A stretch of 64,000 nt of DNA from Kineobactrum salinum (GTDB taxonomy: Bacteria; Pseudomonadota; Gammaproteobacteria; Pseudomonadales; Halieaceae), in the NCBI RefSeq assembly GCF_010669285.1, contig NZ_CP048711.1:2108001-2172000 (forward strand). The letters run 5' to 3'. The first letter of the stretch is position 1. Each line of letters begins with the position of its first letter. Position numbers and translations under genes: made by a program. Below the pieces are notes generated by a model. It was given only the letters and a program-made list of their open reading frames with translations, was not told the DNA's origin and ran no database searches. Below, piece after piece: positions 9,299 through 23,267 of the stretch.

Positions 9299-10469
9299 TC
9301 GCGCCGATCATCACCCGCGAACAGCGCCCGGATAAAGGGTTCCGCGGCAAAGGGGCGCAGGTCTTCGGCGCTTTCGCCCACACCGATGAAGCGGATCGGC
9401 AGACCGAGCTTGCGGGCGATAGCGAAGATTACGCCACCCTTGGCGGTACCATCGAGCTTGGTCAGGGTCAGGCCGGTCACGCCCACAACCTGCTGGAATT
9501 GACTGGCCTGGGCCAGTGCGTTCTGGCCGGTGCCGGCATCCAGTACCAGCATCACCTCGTGTGGCGCCTCAGGATCCAGCTTGCCCAGTACCCGCACCAC
9601 CTTGCGCAACTCCTCCATCAGATTGTCCTTGTTGTGCAATCGTCCGGCGGTATCGGCAATCAGTACATCCACATTGCGGGCCCTGGCGGCCTGCAGCGCG
9701 TCGAACAGCACCGAAGCACTGTCTGCGCCGGTGTGCTGGGCGATCACCGGCACTCCGTGGCGTTCTCCCCAGACCTGTAGTTGCTCCACCGCCGCGGCGC
9801 GGAAGGTATCGCCGGCCGCCAGCATGACTGAGCGGCCCTCGGCCCGGTAGCGGTGGGCCAGTTTGCCGATGGTCGTGGTCTTGCCCACCCCGTTGACCCC
9901 ACCATCAGGATCACAAAGGGTGTCTTGCCACCGACCTGCAGAGGCTGCTCACAACGCTGCAGCAATTCCTGCAACTCCTCCTGCAGCGCAGTCTCCAGCG
10001 CCTCGGGACGGGTCAGTTCCCGCCGTGACACACGCTGGGTGAGACGACCGATAATCTCCACGGTTGCCTCGACACCGACATCCGCCAGCAGCAACCGCGA
10101 TTCCAGTTCCTCCAGCAGGTCCTCGTCGATTTCCTTGCGCCCCAGAAACAAGGTGCCCAGGCCCTGCACCAGATTATCGCTGGTGCGCCCCAATCCGCGC
10201 CGCAGGCGGGCGAAGAAACCTGCCTCCTCTGTGTCCCTCTCTGCGGGCGTGGCGGGGGCAGCGGGCTCTGTGGCCACCACTGGCTCATCCTCTGCCGGCG
10301 TCGGTACCAGGGCGTCCGGGGCCGGCACCGGGGTGGCGACGACCGGCTCGGCGGCATGCTCGCTGGCAGCAGCCGGCGGCGGCCCGGCTTCACGCGCGGT
10401 GTCGGCGGCTTCGCGGGCGTCAGGCCCAGCGGCATCATCCGCAGGCTTTTTACGTTTGAAAAATTTCAT
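9295..10469 (-). CDS. ftsY: signal recognition particle receptor FtsY (apparent frameshift)
   Basis: SRP receptor GTPase for co-translational membrane targeting. The N-terminal part (from the ATG at 10469) has the acidic, Ala/Pro-rich A domain and the N domain. The G domain continues in another frame from about 9900: [24 protein letters not shown] and [10 protein letters not shown]. At 9897-9900 a run of four C on the plus strand stands where five would restore [12 protein letters not shown]. The gene is normally essential, so a one-base sequencing or assembly deletion is the likely cause. The length after correction (about 391 residues) is normal. Confidence 0.92.
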
Positions 10470-10587
10470 AACTGTCGTGCTGCGTGTCCTGCGAGGTGAT
10501 ATCGTCAGCCATCTTGACGGCGCCGTCAGTGCGCAATGAGACGTCTGGAAGACTGGCTATCCTATCACTCTTGGACGGGACGGAGAA

Positions 10588-11186
10588 ATGGCAGGCAAGC
10601 GCTCCCAGGGGCGGCAACAGGTGTCCGCCGGGCGCAACACGCTGCGCATTATAGGCGGCCGCTGGCGCAGCCGGCGCCTCGATTTCGTGGCCAGCGAAGG
10701 CCTGCGCCCGACCACCGACCGGGTGCGCGAGACGCTGTTCAACTGGCTGGCTGGCGCAATTCGTGGCGCCCGCTGCGCCGACCTGTTCAGTGGCAGTGGC
10801 GCGCTGGGACTGGAGGCCTTGTCCCGCGGCGCAGCGCACTGCGACTTTGTCGACACCCACCGGGCCAGTGTAGAAGCAGTGCGACGGCACCTGCGCGATC
10901 TGCGTGCCGAAGACCAGGCGGCCTGCCATCACTGCAGTGCCGGAACCTTCCTGGCTCGCGGCAGCGAGCGCTTCGACATCGTGTTTCTGGATCCTCCCTT
11001 CGGCCAGGAGCTGGTGGCCCCAGCTGGGAGCTTCTGCAAAACCACGACCGGCTGAACCCGGAAGCGTTTATTTACGTTGAAACGGCGACCAGCGATGCCC
11101 TTCCTCCGGCGCCCGGGGAGTGGCAACTGTACCGCGATAAAACCGCCGGCGCGGTGAATTACCGGCTGTATCGTTACCAGCCCTGA
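10588..11186 (+). CDS. rsmD: 16S rRNA (guanine966-N2)-methyltransferase RsmD (apparent frameshift)
   Basis: Methylates G966 of 16S rRNA. The N-terminal part reads NTLRIIGGRWRSRRLDF, then RPTTDRVRETLFNWL, the SAM motif DLFSGSGALGLEALSRGA and the catalytic VFLDPPF. After LDPPFGQELVAP the frame is lost. Inserting one C in the run at 11018-11021 gives SWELLQNHDRLNPEAFIYVE and a normal C-terminal tail ending at 11186. This is one of six single-base lesions of the same kind in the window. It is divergent from ftsY, as is common in gammaproteobacteria. Confidence 0.9.
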
Positions 11187-11218
11187 GGGCAGGCACGGGT
11201 TTGCACAAGCAACAGTGA

Positions 11219-11746
<528 letters not shown>

Positions 11747-11789
11747 GAGATCTAAACCTTACTTCAGGAGATTTTGGACTTCGTAGCCC

Positions 11790-11903
11790 GGTCAACGTCC
11801 TGGGAGGGTGCTTTCGAGACACGCCGTGAACCCATCCATGGGGGCTCGGTTGCAGCATCCATGCTGCAAACGGTCTCGAAAGCACCCTCCCAGGACGCTG
11901 ACC
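11790..11903. repeat. large stem-loop repeat, copy 1
   Basis: Arms 11797-11820 and 11873-11896 are perfect 24-base inverted repeats, extendable outward to 11790 and 11903 with one mismatch. The 52-base core between them contains two hairpins: CCCATCCATGGG (11831-11842) and TGCAGCATCCATGCTGCA (11851-11868). The core is almost identical to the inverted core of copy 2 (about 50 of 52 bases), and the arms match those of copy 3. It lies between the convergent genes coaD and 11946-12299. Flanking sequence around 11775-11790 (ACTTCGTAGCCCGG) recurs at copy 3. Confidence 0.9.
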
Positions 11904-11945
11904 TTACACCGGCGTGTGTCCAGGATGAACACTACTGACCGTGAA

Positions 11946-12299
11946 CTACATCCCTTCCTTACGCTCGCGGTGGCGCTCGATGTCCTTGTTGGTGTAACCG
12001 GGCTCACGGCAGCCCAGGCAGCGCAGGAAGGTGGTTTCCGCCGGCCCCACCATCAGGGTTTCCGCGGCTTCGCCGGCGTGGCCGGCCATCAGCGTAAAGG
12101 GCAGGCTGACAATCCATGCAGCGGTGCCGCCGACGGTCATCACCAGGCCCAGCGGCCGGGCGATCAGCAAATCGCCCACCATTTCTCCCGCGGAGGGGCT
12201 TTCATCAATGGCCTCCTGGGTCCAGCCCAGCTGGGACAGGCCCAGGCAGCCCACCAGGGTGAGGGCCGTGAGGCGGCGCAGTCTGCTGTTTGTTTTCAT
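11946..12299 (-). CDS. small exported hypothetical protein
   Basis: A 117-residue protein with a signal peptide (SRLRRLTALTLVGCLGLSQL), then a short loop, a hydrophobic segment of about 20-25 residues (PLGLVMTVGGTAAWIVSLPF) and a charged tail with a CLGCREPG motif. It resembles short proteins found near mutM/coaD in pseudomonads and sometimes loosely named multidrug transporters, without functional proof. It is convergent with coaD, with repeat copy 1 between them. Probably a small envelope protein; function unknown. Confidence 0.7.
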   Translation of the reverse strand: MKTNSRLRRLTALTLVGCLGLSQLGWTQEAIDESPSAGEMVGDLLIARPLGLVMTVGGTAAWIVSLPFTLMAGHAGEAAETLMVGPAETTFLRCLGCREPGYTNKDIERHRERKEGM

Positions 12300-12364
12300 C
12301 TTCCACTCCCCGGACCACTGCGGTCCCTCCGGCTTGGGTGCCTTGAAAGAGTACTATAGCCTGT

Positions 12365-13177
12365 TCAGTGCTGACAGGCCACGCAATAGACCGTGGTGCG
12401 CTGGCCCAGCCGGGACTCCCGCAACGGTGCCTGGCAGCGCTTGCAGGGCTGACCACCCCGGCCGTAGACAAACAGTTGCTGGGCAAAATAACCGGGCTTG
12501 CCATCTCCGCCAACAAAGTTCCGTAGTGTTGTGCCACCCTGGTCTATAGCAGAAGTGAGCACTTGCTTTATCCGCTCCGCCAGGCATTCGTAGCGAGCCA
12601 GGGATATGCGTCCCGCGGCCCGCTGCGGGTGGATGCCGGCCAGAAACAGCGCTTCGTTGGCGTAAATATTACCGACACCCACCACCGTGCGTGCGTCCAT
12701 GATGAAGGTCTTGACCGCGCTGCGACGGCCGCGGGAACGCCGGTACAGCAGCTCTCCCGAGAATGCCTCCAGCAGCGGTTCCGGCCCCAGGTGCTGCAGC
12801 AGCGGATGGTCCTCACCGGGCGGCAGCCACAGCATGCAGCCGAAGCGGCGCGGATCGTTGAAGCGCAGCCGGTCACCGCTGGCCAGTACAATGTCCACAT
12901 GGTCGTGGCGCTGCGCCGGATGGGCATCACGGATCACGCGCAGTGAGCCGGACATGCCCAGGTGCACCAGCAGGCTGCCGCCGGCGGTGTGGAACAGCAG
13001 GTATTTGGCGCGCCGCTCCACTGCGGCGATGGATTGCCCCTGCAGCCGTGCCGGCAGCTCGGCCGGCACCGGCCAGCGCAGCCTGGGCTCGCGGACCTCG
13101 ACCCGGACGATCCGCTGGCCGATGCTCCAGGGCTCGACCCCGCGGCGGGTGGTCTCCACTTCCGGCAATTCAGGCAT
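12365..13177 (-). CDS. mutM: formamidopyrimidine-DNA glycosylase
   Basis: Base-excision repair enzyme that removes 8-oxoguanine and formamidopyrimidines and nicks the strand by beta/delta elimination. The chosen ATG at 13177 gives [12 protein letters not shown], so that Pro2 and Glu3, the catalytic residues, are N-terminal after Met removal. An ATG 14 codons upstream would destroy this. The C-terminal zinc finger CKRC...CVAC is complete. The 270-residue length is normal. Confidence 0.96.
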   Translation of the reverse strand: MPELPEVETTRRGVEPWSIGQRIVRVEVREPRLRWPVPAELPARLQGQSIAAVERRAKYLLFHTAGGSLLVHLGMSGSLRVIRDAHPAQRHDHVDIVLASGDRLRFNDPRRFGCMLWLPPGEDHPLLQHLGPEPLLEAFSGELLYRRSRGRRSAVKTFIMDARTVVGVGNIYANEALFLAGIHPQRAAGRISLARYECLAERIKQVLTSAIDQGGTTLRNFVGGDGKPGYFAQQLFVYGRGGQPCKRCQAPLRESRLGQRTTVYCVACQH

Positions 13178-13201
13178 AAAAAACCCCGGTAGTGGCCGGG
13201 G
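13178..13201 (-). terminator. rho-independent terminator after rpmG
   Basis: On the minus strand CCCCGG, a six-base loop, CCGGGG is followed by six T residues (plus-strand positions 13184-13201 and 13178-13183). It lies 30 bases past the rpmG stop and its T tract abuts the mutM start codon, so it should end the rpmB-rpmG transcript before mutM. Confidence 0.85.
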
Positions 13202-13230
13202 TCTCACGGGTACAGGCATCAGGCGGACCT

Positions 13231-13386
13231 TTACTTGATCTTGCCTTCCTTGTACATCACGTGCTTGCGTACCACCGGATCATACTTCTTCATTTCCAGC
13301 TTGTCGGGGGTGGTGCGCTTGTTCTTGTCAGTGGTATAGAAATGGCCGGTACCGGCTGACGAAATCATTCTGATCTTGTCTCTCAT
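13231..13386 (-). CDS. rpmG: 50S ribosomal protein L33
   Basis: A 51-residue protein read on the minus strand: [20 protein letters not shown], then [20 protein letters not shown] and [11 protein letters not shown]. This is a complete L33 of the form without the Cys pairs that bind zinc. It follows rpmB after a 26-base gap, in the rpmB-rpmG order usual for proteobacteria. Confidence 0.97.
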   Translation of the reverse strand: MRDKIRMISSAGTGHFYTTDKNKRTTPDKLEMKKYDPVVRKHVMYKEGKIK

Positions 13387-13412
13387 GGCTCTGCTCCTTC
13401 AGCTGTCGCCGC

Positions 13413-13649
13413 TCAGACCCTGATGCCGCTGGCGCGAATGTCGCCCAGGACCTGGTCAATGCCTTTTTTGTCGATGATGCGCATGCCCTTGCTGGACACG
13501 CGCAGGGTCACAAATCGCTTCTCGGATTCAATCCAGAACCGGTGGTGGTGCAGGTTCGGCAAAAAACGGCGGCGGGTGCGGTTCTTTGCGTGGGATACGT
13601 TGTTTCCGGTGACCGGGCGCTTGCCGGTGACCTGACAGACTCTTGCCAT
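13413..13649 (-). CDS. rpmB: 50S ribosomal protein L28
   Basis: A 78-residue L28 starting at the ATG at 13649: [20 protein letters not shown], followed by [20 protein letters not shown] and a C-terminal [15 protein letters not shown]. The open frame extends 44 codons upstream, but that part has no L28 similarity. It forms an operon with rpmG. Confidence 0.97.
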   Translation of the reverse strand: MARVCQVTGKRPVTGNNVSHAKNRTRRRFLPNLHHHRFWIESEKRFVTLRVSSKGMRIIDKKGIDQVLGDIRASGIRV

Positions 13650-13800
13650 GATTGCCTCTCCCATTACTACGGGAACTGTTTTAGTGGTATGGCCAGGCTC
13701 GTCTTCAGGGTACCCCGGCCGCGCGGAGCGCGACTTTATACCAGAAGGCAACCTCCTTCGCAAGCAAAAGCAGGCCCGCAAACACGGCGGTCAGCGGCAT

Positions 13801-14474
13801 TCAGAGCAGGCCGCCCTCGGCGAAGGAATAGCTCTGGCCCCGGCCAATGATCACATGGTCCAGTACGCGGATGTCCAGCAGGCCCAGGGAAGACTGCAGC
13901 CGCTCGGTGATCCGGCGGTCGGCCTGGCTGGGCTCGGCGACGCCGGAGGGATGATTGTGCGCCAGGATCACCGCCGCCGCATGGTACTGCAGCGCGCGCA
14001 CCGCCACCTCGCGCGGATAGACTGCCGCCCCGTCCAGGGTGCCGTAGAACAGATCCTCGCAACGCAGGATGCGGTGCTGGTTGTCCAGGAACAGGCAGGT
14101 GAACACTTCCCGCTGCTGCCCCCCAGGTGGTGTTGCAGGAAGCGCCGGGTCTGGTGCGGGCTGCACAGTGCGCTGCCGCCCTGCGCCTGCTCCAGGGCCC
14201 GGCGCCGGGCCAGCTCCAGCGCGCCCTGCAGCAGGGCGTACTTGCCCGGCCCCAGGCCCGGACAGGCCAACACCTCTGCCGGTGCCGCCGCCAGCAAGCC
14301 GGCCAGGGTACCAAAGCGGCCCAGTAGCTCACGCGCCACCTCCAGCGCCGATTGCCCGCGGCGACCGGTGCGCAGCAAGACCGCCACCAGTTCCGCATCC
14401 GACAGTGCGCTGGCGCCACGCTGCAACAGTTTGTCCCGTGGTCCCTCGCCCTCGCCCCAGTGTTTCATCGACAT
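13801..14474 (-). CDS. radC: RadC family JAMM-domain protein (apparent frameshift)
   Basis: A helix-hairpin-helix region ([19 protein letters not shown]) is followed by an MPN/JAMM domain with the metal motif [14 protein letters not shown]. The two halves are in different frames. Adding one C to the six-C run at 14119-14124 joins HHLGG to [18 protein letters not shown] and restores about 225 residues. I prefer the start at 14474 because AGGGAGG lies eight bases upstream; 14468 is an alternative. RadC was once called a DNA repair protein, but its role is unclear. Confidence 0.88.
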
Positions 14475-14579
14475 GGATCTGCCCTCCCTGGCCATCCGCT
14501 GCCAGCGGTGTCAAATCCGCCAGCGTGGTGGTATTGTTGGCCCACCTTTTGACTCCATTTTCCCAATTGGGCGGCCACA

Positions 14580-15777
14580 GTGGCACATCTTTTTAATCGC
14601 AATGTCCTGCTGGGCATCAGCGGCGGAATTGCGGCCTACAAATCGGCTGAACTGGTGCGTCAGCTCAGGGAGCTCGGCGCCGAGGTGCGGGTGATCATGA
14701 CCCGCGGCGCGCAGGAATTCATCACCCCGCTGACCCTGCAGGCACTGTCCGGCAAGCCGGTCCACACCGAACTGCTGGATGCCGAGGCAGAACTGGGCAT
14801 GGGGCATATCGAACTGGCCCGTTGGGCAGACCTGCTGCTGGTCGCTCCGGCCACTGCCGACCTGCTGGCGCGGCTGGCAGCGGGCCGGGCCGACGACCTG
14901 CTCACCACCGTAGCGCTGGCCACTGCCGCACCGCGCCTGCTGGCACCTGCCATGAACCAGCAGATGTGGAATGATCCCGCCACGCTGGCCAACGTGGCCA
15001 CCCTGCAACAGCGCGGCATGCATTTTGTCGGCCCCGCCGCCGGAGTCCAGGCCTGCGGTGACGTCGGCCCCGGGCGGATGGAAGAACCCGCTGCAATTGC
15101 GCAACACGCCGCCGCACTGTTTGACAGCGGCCTGCTCGCCGGCCAACGGGTGGTGATTACTGCAGGTCCGACGCGGGAAGCACTGGATCCGGTGCGCTAC
15201 ATTTCCAACCACAGCTCGGGCCGGATGGGTTTTGCGCTGGCCCGGGCCGCTGTGGATGCCGGTGCCCGCACCACCTTGGTCAGTGGCCCGGTGCAACTGG
15301 CAACGCCGGCCCACGTGCGGCGCGTCGATGTCGAGAGTGCCCAGCAGATGCTCGACCAGTGCCTGGAGCTGTTGCCCGAATGCGATATCTTCATTGCCTG
15401 CGCCGCAGTGGCAGACTACCGGCCCGCAACGTTCGCAAGCCAGAAGATCAAGAAGGGGGCCGAGCGGTCGAGCCTGGAACTCGTCCGCAATCCCGACATT
15501 GTCGCCACCGTGGCGGCCAGTTCTGCAGCCCCCTTTACTGTTGGCTTCGCCGCCGAAACCAGCAAGCTGCTGGAGTACGCCCAGGCCAAGATGGAGAACA
15601 AACAGCTCGACATGATAGTGGCAAATGACGTGGCCGGGGCCGGCATAGGCTTCAACAGTGACGAAAATGCCGCTACTGTGCTCTGGCCTGGCGGCAGCGA
15701 GGTCCTGGAGCAGGCCTCCAAACTGAATATAGCCCGGCGCATCATCGCCCTGATCGCAAAGCAGATGAAGAACTCCA

Positions 15778-15785
<8 letters not shown>
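14580..15785 (+). CDS. coaBC: bifunctional phosphopantothenoylcysteine decarboxylase/phosphopantothenate-cysteine ligase
   Basis: Second and third steps of coenzyme A synthesis from pantothenate. The N-terminal CoaC flavoprotein domain has GISGGIAAYKSAELVRQL, PAMNQQMW and the active-site Cys loop ACGDVGPGRM. The C-terminal CoaB domain starts about residue 190 with ITAGPTREALDPVRYISNHS and contains the K-x-K-K motif KIKKG. The 401-residue length is typical. Translation appears to start at a GTG (14580). It is divergent from radC. Unlike many relatives, no dut gene follows. Confidence 0.95.
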
Positions 15786-19292
<3,507 letters not shown>

Positions 19293-19395
19293 ACATTATG
19301 GAGTGACCAAAAAGCTGCCGCAATAGCCGATGACTTATTGCAGGCAGGGCGGCTAGTCGCTAGCATTGGCCGATCAGCTGCAGACCGTGAGCGCC

Positions 19396-20058
19396 ATGCC
19401 ACCCAAGAATTCCCAACGCCGCCAGCAAATCCTCGAGGCCCTGGCCCGGATGCTGGAAGCGAGTCCCGGCAGCCGCATCACCACGGCCGGTCTGGCGCGC
19501 GAGGTGGGCGTTTCGGAAGCGGCACTGTACCGCCACTTTCCCAGTAAATCCAAGATGTTCGAGGGACTCATCGAGTTTATCGAAGACACTCTCTTTTCCC
19601 GTATCAGCATCATCCTCAATGAAGAGCCGGATGCCGCCCGCCGCTGTGAAAAAATGCTGCTCCTGCTGCTCAGCTTCACTGAGCGCAACCCCGGCATCAC
19701 CCGCATTCTTACCGGCGACGCCCTGTCGGGGGAAACCTCGCGCCTGCACCAGCGGGTCGCCCAGCTGTTCGATCGCTACGAGACCCAGCTGAAACAGGTC
19801 ATCCGGGAGGCCGAATTGCGCGAGGGCCTGCGCCCCTGCATCAACCTGAGCGCCGCCGCCAATCTGCTGATGGCAGCAGCCGAGGGCCGCATCGCGCAAT
19901 TCGTACGCAGTGGCTTTAGCCGCTCGCCCACGGTGAACTGGAACGAGCAGTGGGAATTGCTGATGCGCGGCTTTTTCCGCGAGGCAATGACCAGCGTGAC
20001 ACCGGGCCAGACCGGCCCGCAAGTTGGCGAGGCCCTGAGCAGCCCCGCTCGCGACTAG
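19396..20058 (+). CDS. slmA: nucleoid occlusion factor SlmA
   Basis: TetR-family DNA-binding protein that blocks Z-ring assembly over the nucleoid by binding FtsZ. The helix-turn-helix is [20 protein letters not shown], followed by [20 protein letters not shown], matching SlmA. The ATG at 19396 ([13 protein letters not shown]) is chosen over a TTG ten codons upstream. The length is about 220 residues. It is convergent with the DUF4124 gene, with a 19-base gap. Confidence 0.93.
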   Translation: MPPKNSQRRQQILEALARMLEASPGSRITTAGLAREVGVSEAALYRHFPSKSKMFEGLIEFIEDTLFSRISIILNEEPDAARRCEKMLLLLLSFTERNPGITRILTGDALSGETSRLHQRVAQLFDRYETQLKQVIREAELREGLRPCINLSAAANLLMAAAEGRIAQFVRSGFSRSPTVNWNEQWELLMRGFFREAMTSVTPGQTGPQVGEALSSPARD

Positions 20059-20076
20059 ATACCCCGGGATCGAGGT

Positions 20077-20745
20077 CTACTTCAGATCATCGGCGGCCAT
20101 TTTGCCGCGCAGCTTGACCACCTCTTCCAGCATCCGGAAGCGTTCGATATCACGGCCAAAACTGGCGTCAACTTCGTCGATTTCGCGCTCGCGTTCCGCG
20201 ATCTGGCGCTCTGTGGCGGAGATATCCCGCTGCAGCTTGGCAATGCTCTCGAGACGGGCCTCATCCACCTTTTGTTTGCGACGCTCCATATCGGCGGCCT
20301 GCGCCTGGTAATTTTCCACCTGCGCCTTCAGCGAACGGCGGTTGCTTTTCAGGATGCTGACGCGGATCCGCAGCTCGCGCAGCGCCCGGTCACGGGCCGC
20401 TTCGATATCGGCAATGGCGCTGTAGCGCAACAACAGTGACTCGTCCCATTCGCGCAGACGTTCCTCTTCCTTCAATGCAGCGTCCGCCAGGTTGCGCCTG
20501 GCGCTGATATCCGCACGTTCCTCTTCCGTCAACGAACGCGGCACCACCCGGACCACCACGCCGTGTTCATTCAGCACCTCGTAGCCCTCACTCACGTATT
20601 CCGGAGGGACCCGATGGTCGACAACGACATTGCCCTCCTTGTTGCGGTAGCGGTAGAGCTCGGTGCCCTGGGACAGGACCAACTGGGAATGACAGCCCAG
20701 GACCAGGGAAACCACGACGGCTGACAGGGGACGGCTGAAATTCAT
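20077..20745 (-). CDS. DUF4124 domain protein with C-terminal coiled coil
   Basis: A 222-residue exported protein. A signal peptide with a Cys near the cleavage site (SAVVVSLVLGCHS) is followed by a DUF4124 domain (ELYRYRNKEGNVVVDHRVPP) and then about 140 residues of charged helix with heptad character (EIDEVDASFGRDIERF). It is likely periplasmic, possibly membrane-attached; a lipoprotein is possible because of the Cys. It sits between slmA and pyrE. Function is unknown. Confidence 0.8.
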   Translation of the reverse strand: MNFSRPLSAVVVSLVLGCHSQLVLSQGTELYRYRNKEGNVVVDHRVPPEYVSEGYEVLNEHGVVVRVVPRSLTEEERADISARRNLADAALKEEERLREWDESLLLRYSAIADIEAARDRALRELRIRVSILKSNRRSLKAQVENYQAQAADMERRKQKVDEARLESIAKLQRDISATERQIAEREREIDEVDASFGRDIERFRMLEEVVKLRGKMAADDLK

Positions 20746-20781
20746 GGCATCAATATAGATGCTGGCGCAAATGCAGACAAG

Positions 20782-21429
20782 TCAGATGCCATAGCGCGCC
20801 CGATAGGCACGCATGGCTACCAGGGCATCAGCCTGGTCGTCGCCGGCAGCGCTGGCAAGATAGTCAATGATATGGCTCATATCGATAATGCTGAGCACGG
20901 GGATGCCGTGCTCAGCCTCGATCTCCTGAATCGCCGAGCGCTCGCCGCTGCCGCGCTCCTGGCGATCGAGCCCGATCGCTACCCCCGCCAGCGTCGCTCC
21001 GTTGCTTTCGATCATTCCAATGACCTCGCGCACCGCGGTACCGGCAGTGATCACGTCGTCGATCACCAGTACCCGGCCACGCAGCGCGGCTCCCACCAGG
21101 GTTCCCCCTTCGCCGTGGTTTTTCGCCTCCTTGCGGTTGTACGCAAACGGTACGTCCATGCCGTGCCGGTCGGCCAGCGCGATCGCAGTGGCCGCCGCCA
21201 GCGGGATGCCCTTGTAGGCAGGGCCCAGCAGCACGTCAAAGGCGATCCCGGACGCTGCGATACACTGGGCATAACAACGCCCCAGGGCGGCCAGGGCAGC
21301 GCCACTGGCAAACGCACCGGCGTTGAAAAAATAGGGGCTGATGCGGCCGGACTTGAGGGTGAATTCGCCGAACCTGAGCACATCGCAGCGCCGGGCCAGT
21401 TCAATGAATTCAAGCTGATATGGATGCAT
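20782..21429 (-). CDS. pyrE: orotate phosphoribosyltransferase
   Basis: Fifth step of pyrimidine synthesis: orotate plus PRPP to OMP. The 215-residue protein has the PRPP-binding motif [16 protein letters not shown], the flexible-loop region [13 protein letters not shown] and [19 protein letters not shown]. It is divergent from crc, exactly as in Pseudomonas. No leader peptide or attenuator was evident upstream. Confidence 0.97.
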   Translation of the reverse strand: MHPYQLEFIELARRCDVLRFGEFTLKSGRISPYFFNAGAFASGAALAALGRCYAQCIAASGIAFDVLLGPAYKGIPLAAATAIALADRHGMDVPFAYNRKEAKNHGEGGTLVGAALRGRVLVIDDVITAGTAVREVIGMIESNGATLAGVAIGLDRQERGSGERSAIQEIEAEHGIPVLSIIDMSHIIDYLASAAGDDQADALVAMRAYRARYGI

Positions 21430-21600
21430 GCTCTAATCCGGTGCAGGGTAAAGGCTGCGTTTTCCCCCGTTTGGGGTTACGCTTTACCGGCTGCGCGGCT
21501 ATCATGGCGGGTCTTCACTGGCTGGCGCACTCAGTACAGCAGTATAGGACACCGGCAGCGGCTCAGGTATGATACACGCTCTCTCGGCAAGGGGCCATGA

Positions 21601-22365
21601 ATGAGGATCATCAGTTTCAGCGCGGACGGCATCCAGAATGCCGCCAAAAACGGCTTTTACGACTGGCTGGGTGAACAGGACGCGGACTTTGTCTGCGTGC
21701 AGGATTTGCGCTGCGCGGAATATGACCTGCGGGACGATCTCTTCTTCCCCAAAGAGTACAACGCCTACTTCTTTGACGATGTCGACGGCAAGGCCAATGG
21801 CGTCGCCATTTACTGCCGGCAATTGCCCAAGGCCATAATGACCGGGCTGGGATTCGCGGATTTCGACATGGAAGGCCGCTATATCCAGGCCGACTATGAG
21901 AATCTCAGCGTCGGCTGCCTGCTGGCCCCCAGTGCAGAGGATGGCAACGCCGGGCAACAGGCGCGCAAAACCGAATTCTATACCCTGCTGCAGAACCACC
22001 TGCAAAAAATCCGCAACAAGCGGCGGGAGTTCATCATTTGCGGCAACTGGCATATTGCCCACACGGCCGCCGATGTCCAGGACACCGAGCGCAACAGCAA
22101 CCACTCCGGCTTCCTGGCAGAAGAGCGCCAGTGGATGGACGAACTGCTGGAATCGGGCTATGTCGATGCGTTCCGCGAAATCAATTCGGATCGCGACGAA
22201 TTCAGCTGGTGGCCCGACGGCGAGCCGGGCAGCAACGGCTGGCGCACCGATTTCCAGATCGTCTCCAAAGGCCTGAAATACGCGGTGGACTATGGCGCCA
22301 TCTACAAGCTGCGCCATTTCTCCAGCCACGCCCCGGTCATCATGGATTACGATATCGAGCTGTAG
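21601..22365 (+). CDS. crc: catabolite repression control protein Crc
   Basis: A 254-residue exonuclease III-fold protein. Catalytic positions expected in ExoIII are changed: the Q-E pair is QD (QDLRC), the G-D-x-N loop is CGNWHIAH, and the S-D-H triad end is SSHAPV. The segments FLAEERQWMDELL, FSWWPDGE and HAPVIMDYDIEL resemble Pseudomonas Crc. The place between pyrE and rph is that of crc in Pseudomonas, where Crc cooperates with Hfq to repress translation of catabolic mRNAs. That role is inferred here from similarity and context. It is unlikely to be a nuclease. Confidence 0.88.
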   Translation: MRIISFSADGIQNAAKNGFYDWLGEQDADFVCVQDLRCAEYDLRDDLFFPKEYNAYFFDDVDGKANGVAIYCRQLPKAIMTGLGFADFDMEGRYIQADYENLSVGCLLAPSAEDGNAGQQARKTEFYTLLQNHLQKIRNKRREFIICGNWHIAHTAADVQDTERNSNHSGFLAEERQWMDELLESGYVDAFREINSDRDEFSWWPDGEPGSNGWRTDFQIVSKGLKYAVDYGAIYKLRHFSSHAPVIMDYDIEL

Positions 22366-22397
22366 CCTGTCACCAGGCCCGGTTTCCGCAGGCTGGC

Positions 22398-23117
22398 TCA
22401 GCCGGCCAGCGCCTCCTTCTGCAGCTGGAACAGCCGGCCTATGCCCGCCACCGCCAGATCCAGCATGGCATCCATTTCCGCGCGCTGAAAAGGCTTGCCC
22501 TCGGCGGTGCCCTGGACCTCGATAAAGCCGCCATCTTCACCCATGACGACATTCATGTCAGTGTCTGCCCTGGCGTCCTCCCGGTAGTCCAGATCCAGCA
22601 CCGGCACTCCCTGGAATACGCCCACAGACACTGCCGCCACCATCTGCCGCAACGGATCGGTGGTGAGCAGCTTTTTGCGCTGCAGGTGATTGAGCGCATC
22701 CACCAGCGCCACACAGGCCCCGGTGATGGCTGCAGTACGGGTACCGCCGTCCGCCTGGATCACATCACAATCCACCGTGATGGTAAACTCACCCAGCTTC
22801 TTCAGGTCCACCGCGGAGCGCAGCGAACGGCCGATCAGACGCTGGATTTCCAGCGTGCGGCCGCCCTGCTTGCCGCGGGCGGCCTCCCGATCCATCCGCG
22901 AGCCGGTGGAGCGGGGCAGCATGCCGTATTCCGCGGTGACCCAGCCACTGCCACTGCCGCGCAGGAAGCGCGGCACACCGGCTTCCACCGACGCGGTACA
23001 GATCACCCGGGTAGCGCCAAAGTCCACCAGCACCGAACCCTCGGCATGGCAGGTGAAATTGCGGGTGAGTGTGATTGCGCGCAGGTCTGCCGGGGCACGG
23101 CCGCTGGGTCGTTGCAT
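22398..23117 (-). CDS. rph: ribonuclease PH
   Basis: Phosphorolytic 3'-5' exoribonuclease that trims tRNA precursors. The 239-residue protein is complete: [59 protein letters not shown] and [19 protein letters not shown]. It is convergent with crc and divergent from yicC. Confidence 0.97.
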   Translation of the reverse strand: MQRPSGRAPADLRAITLTRNFTCHAEGSVLVDFGATRVICTASVEAGVPRFLRGSGSGWVTAEYGMLPRSTGSRMDREAARGKQGGRTLEIQRLIGRSLRSAVDLKKLGEFTITVDCDVIQADGGTRTAAITGACVALVDALNHLQRKKLLTTDPLRQMVAAVSVGVFQGVPVLDLDYREDARADTDMNVVMGEDGGFIEVQGTAEGKPFQRAEMDAMLDLAVAGIGRLFQLQKEALAG

Positions 23118-23267
23118 GACTTACTCCATGTAATTTGAGGGGCGACAGTATACTTGAGGGCGCAGCAGACTGCAGAAAAACCCCGCCGCCAGCGGCCGGT
23201 TTGACCCTGTGAGACACTGCCGGCAGCTGCTAGACTCACAATCCCAGGAGCAGACCAGGACCGGACC

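Noticed and set aside
9897-9900. Programmed ribosomal frameshift in ftsY
   Set aside because: No slippery heptamer with downstream structure is evident, and the same one-base loss in a G/C run is seen in five unrelated genes, which fits sequence error better.
21601-22365. Exodeoxyribonuclease III (xthA) as the product
   Set aside because: Catalytic Glu, Asp and Asn positions are replaced and the locus is that of crc.
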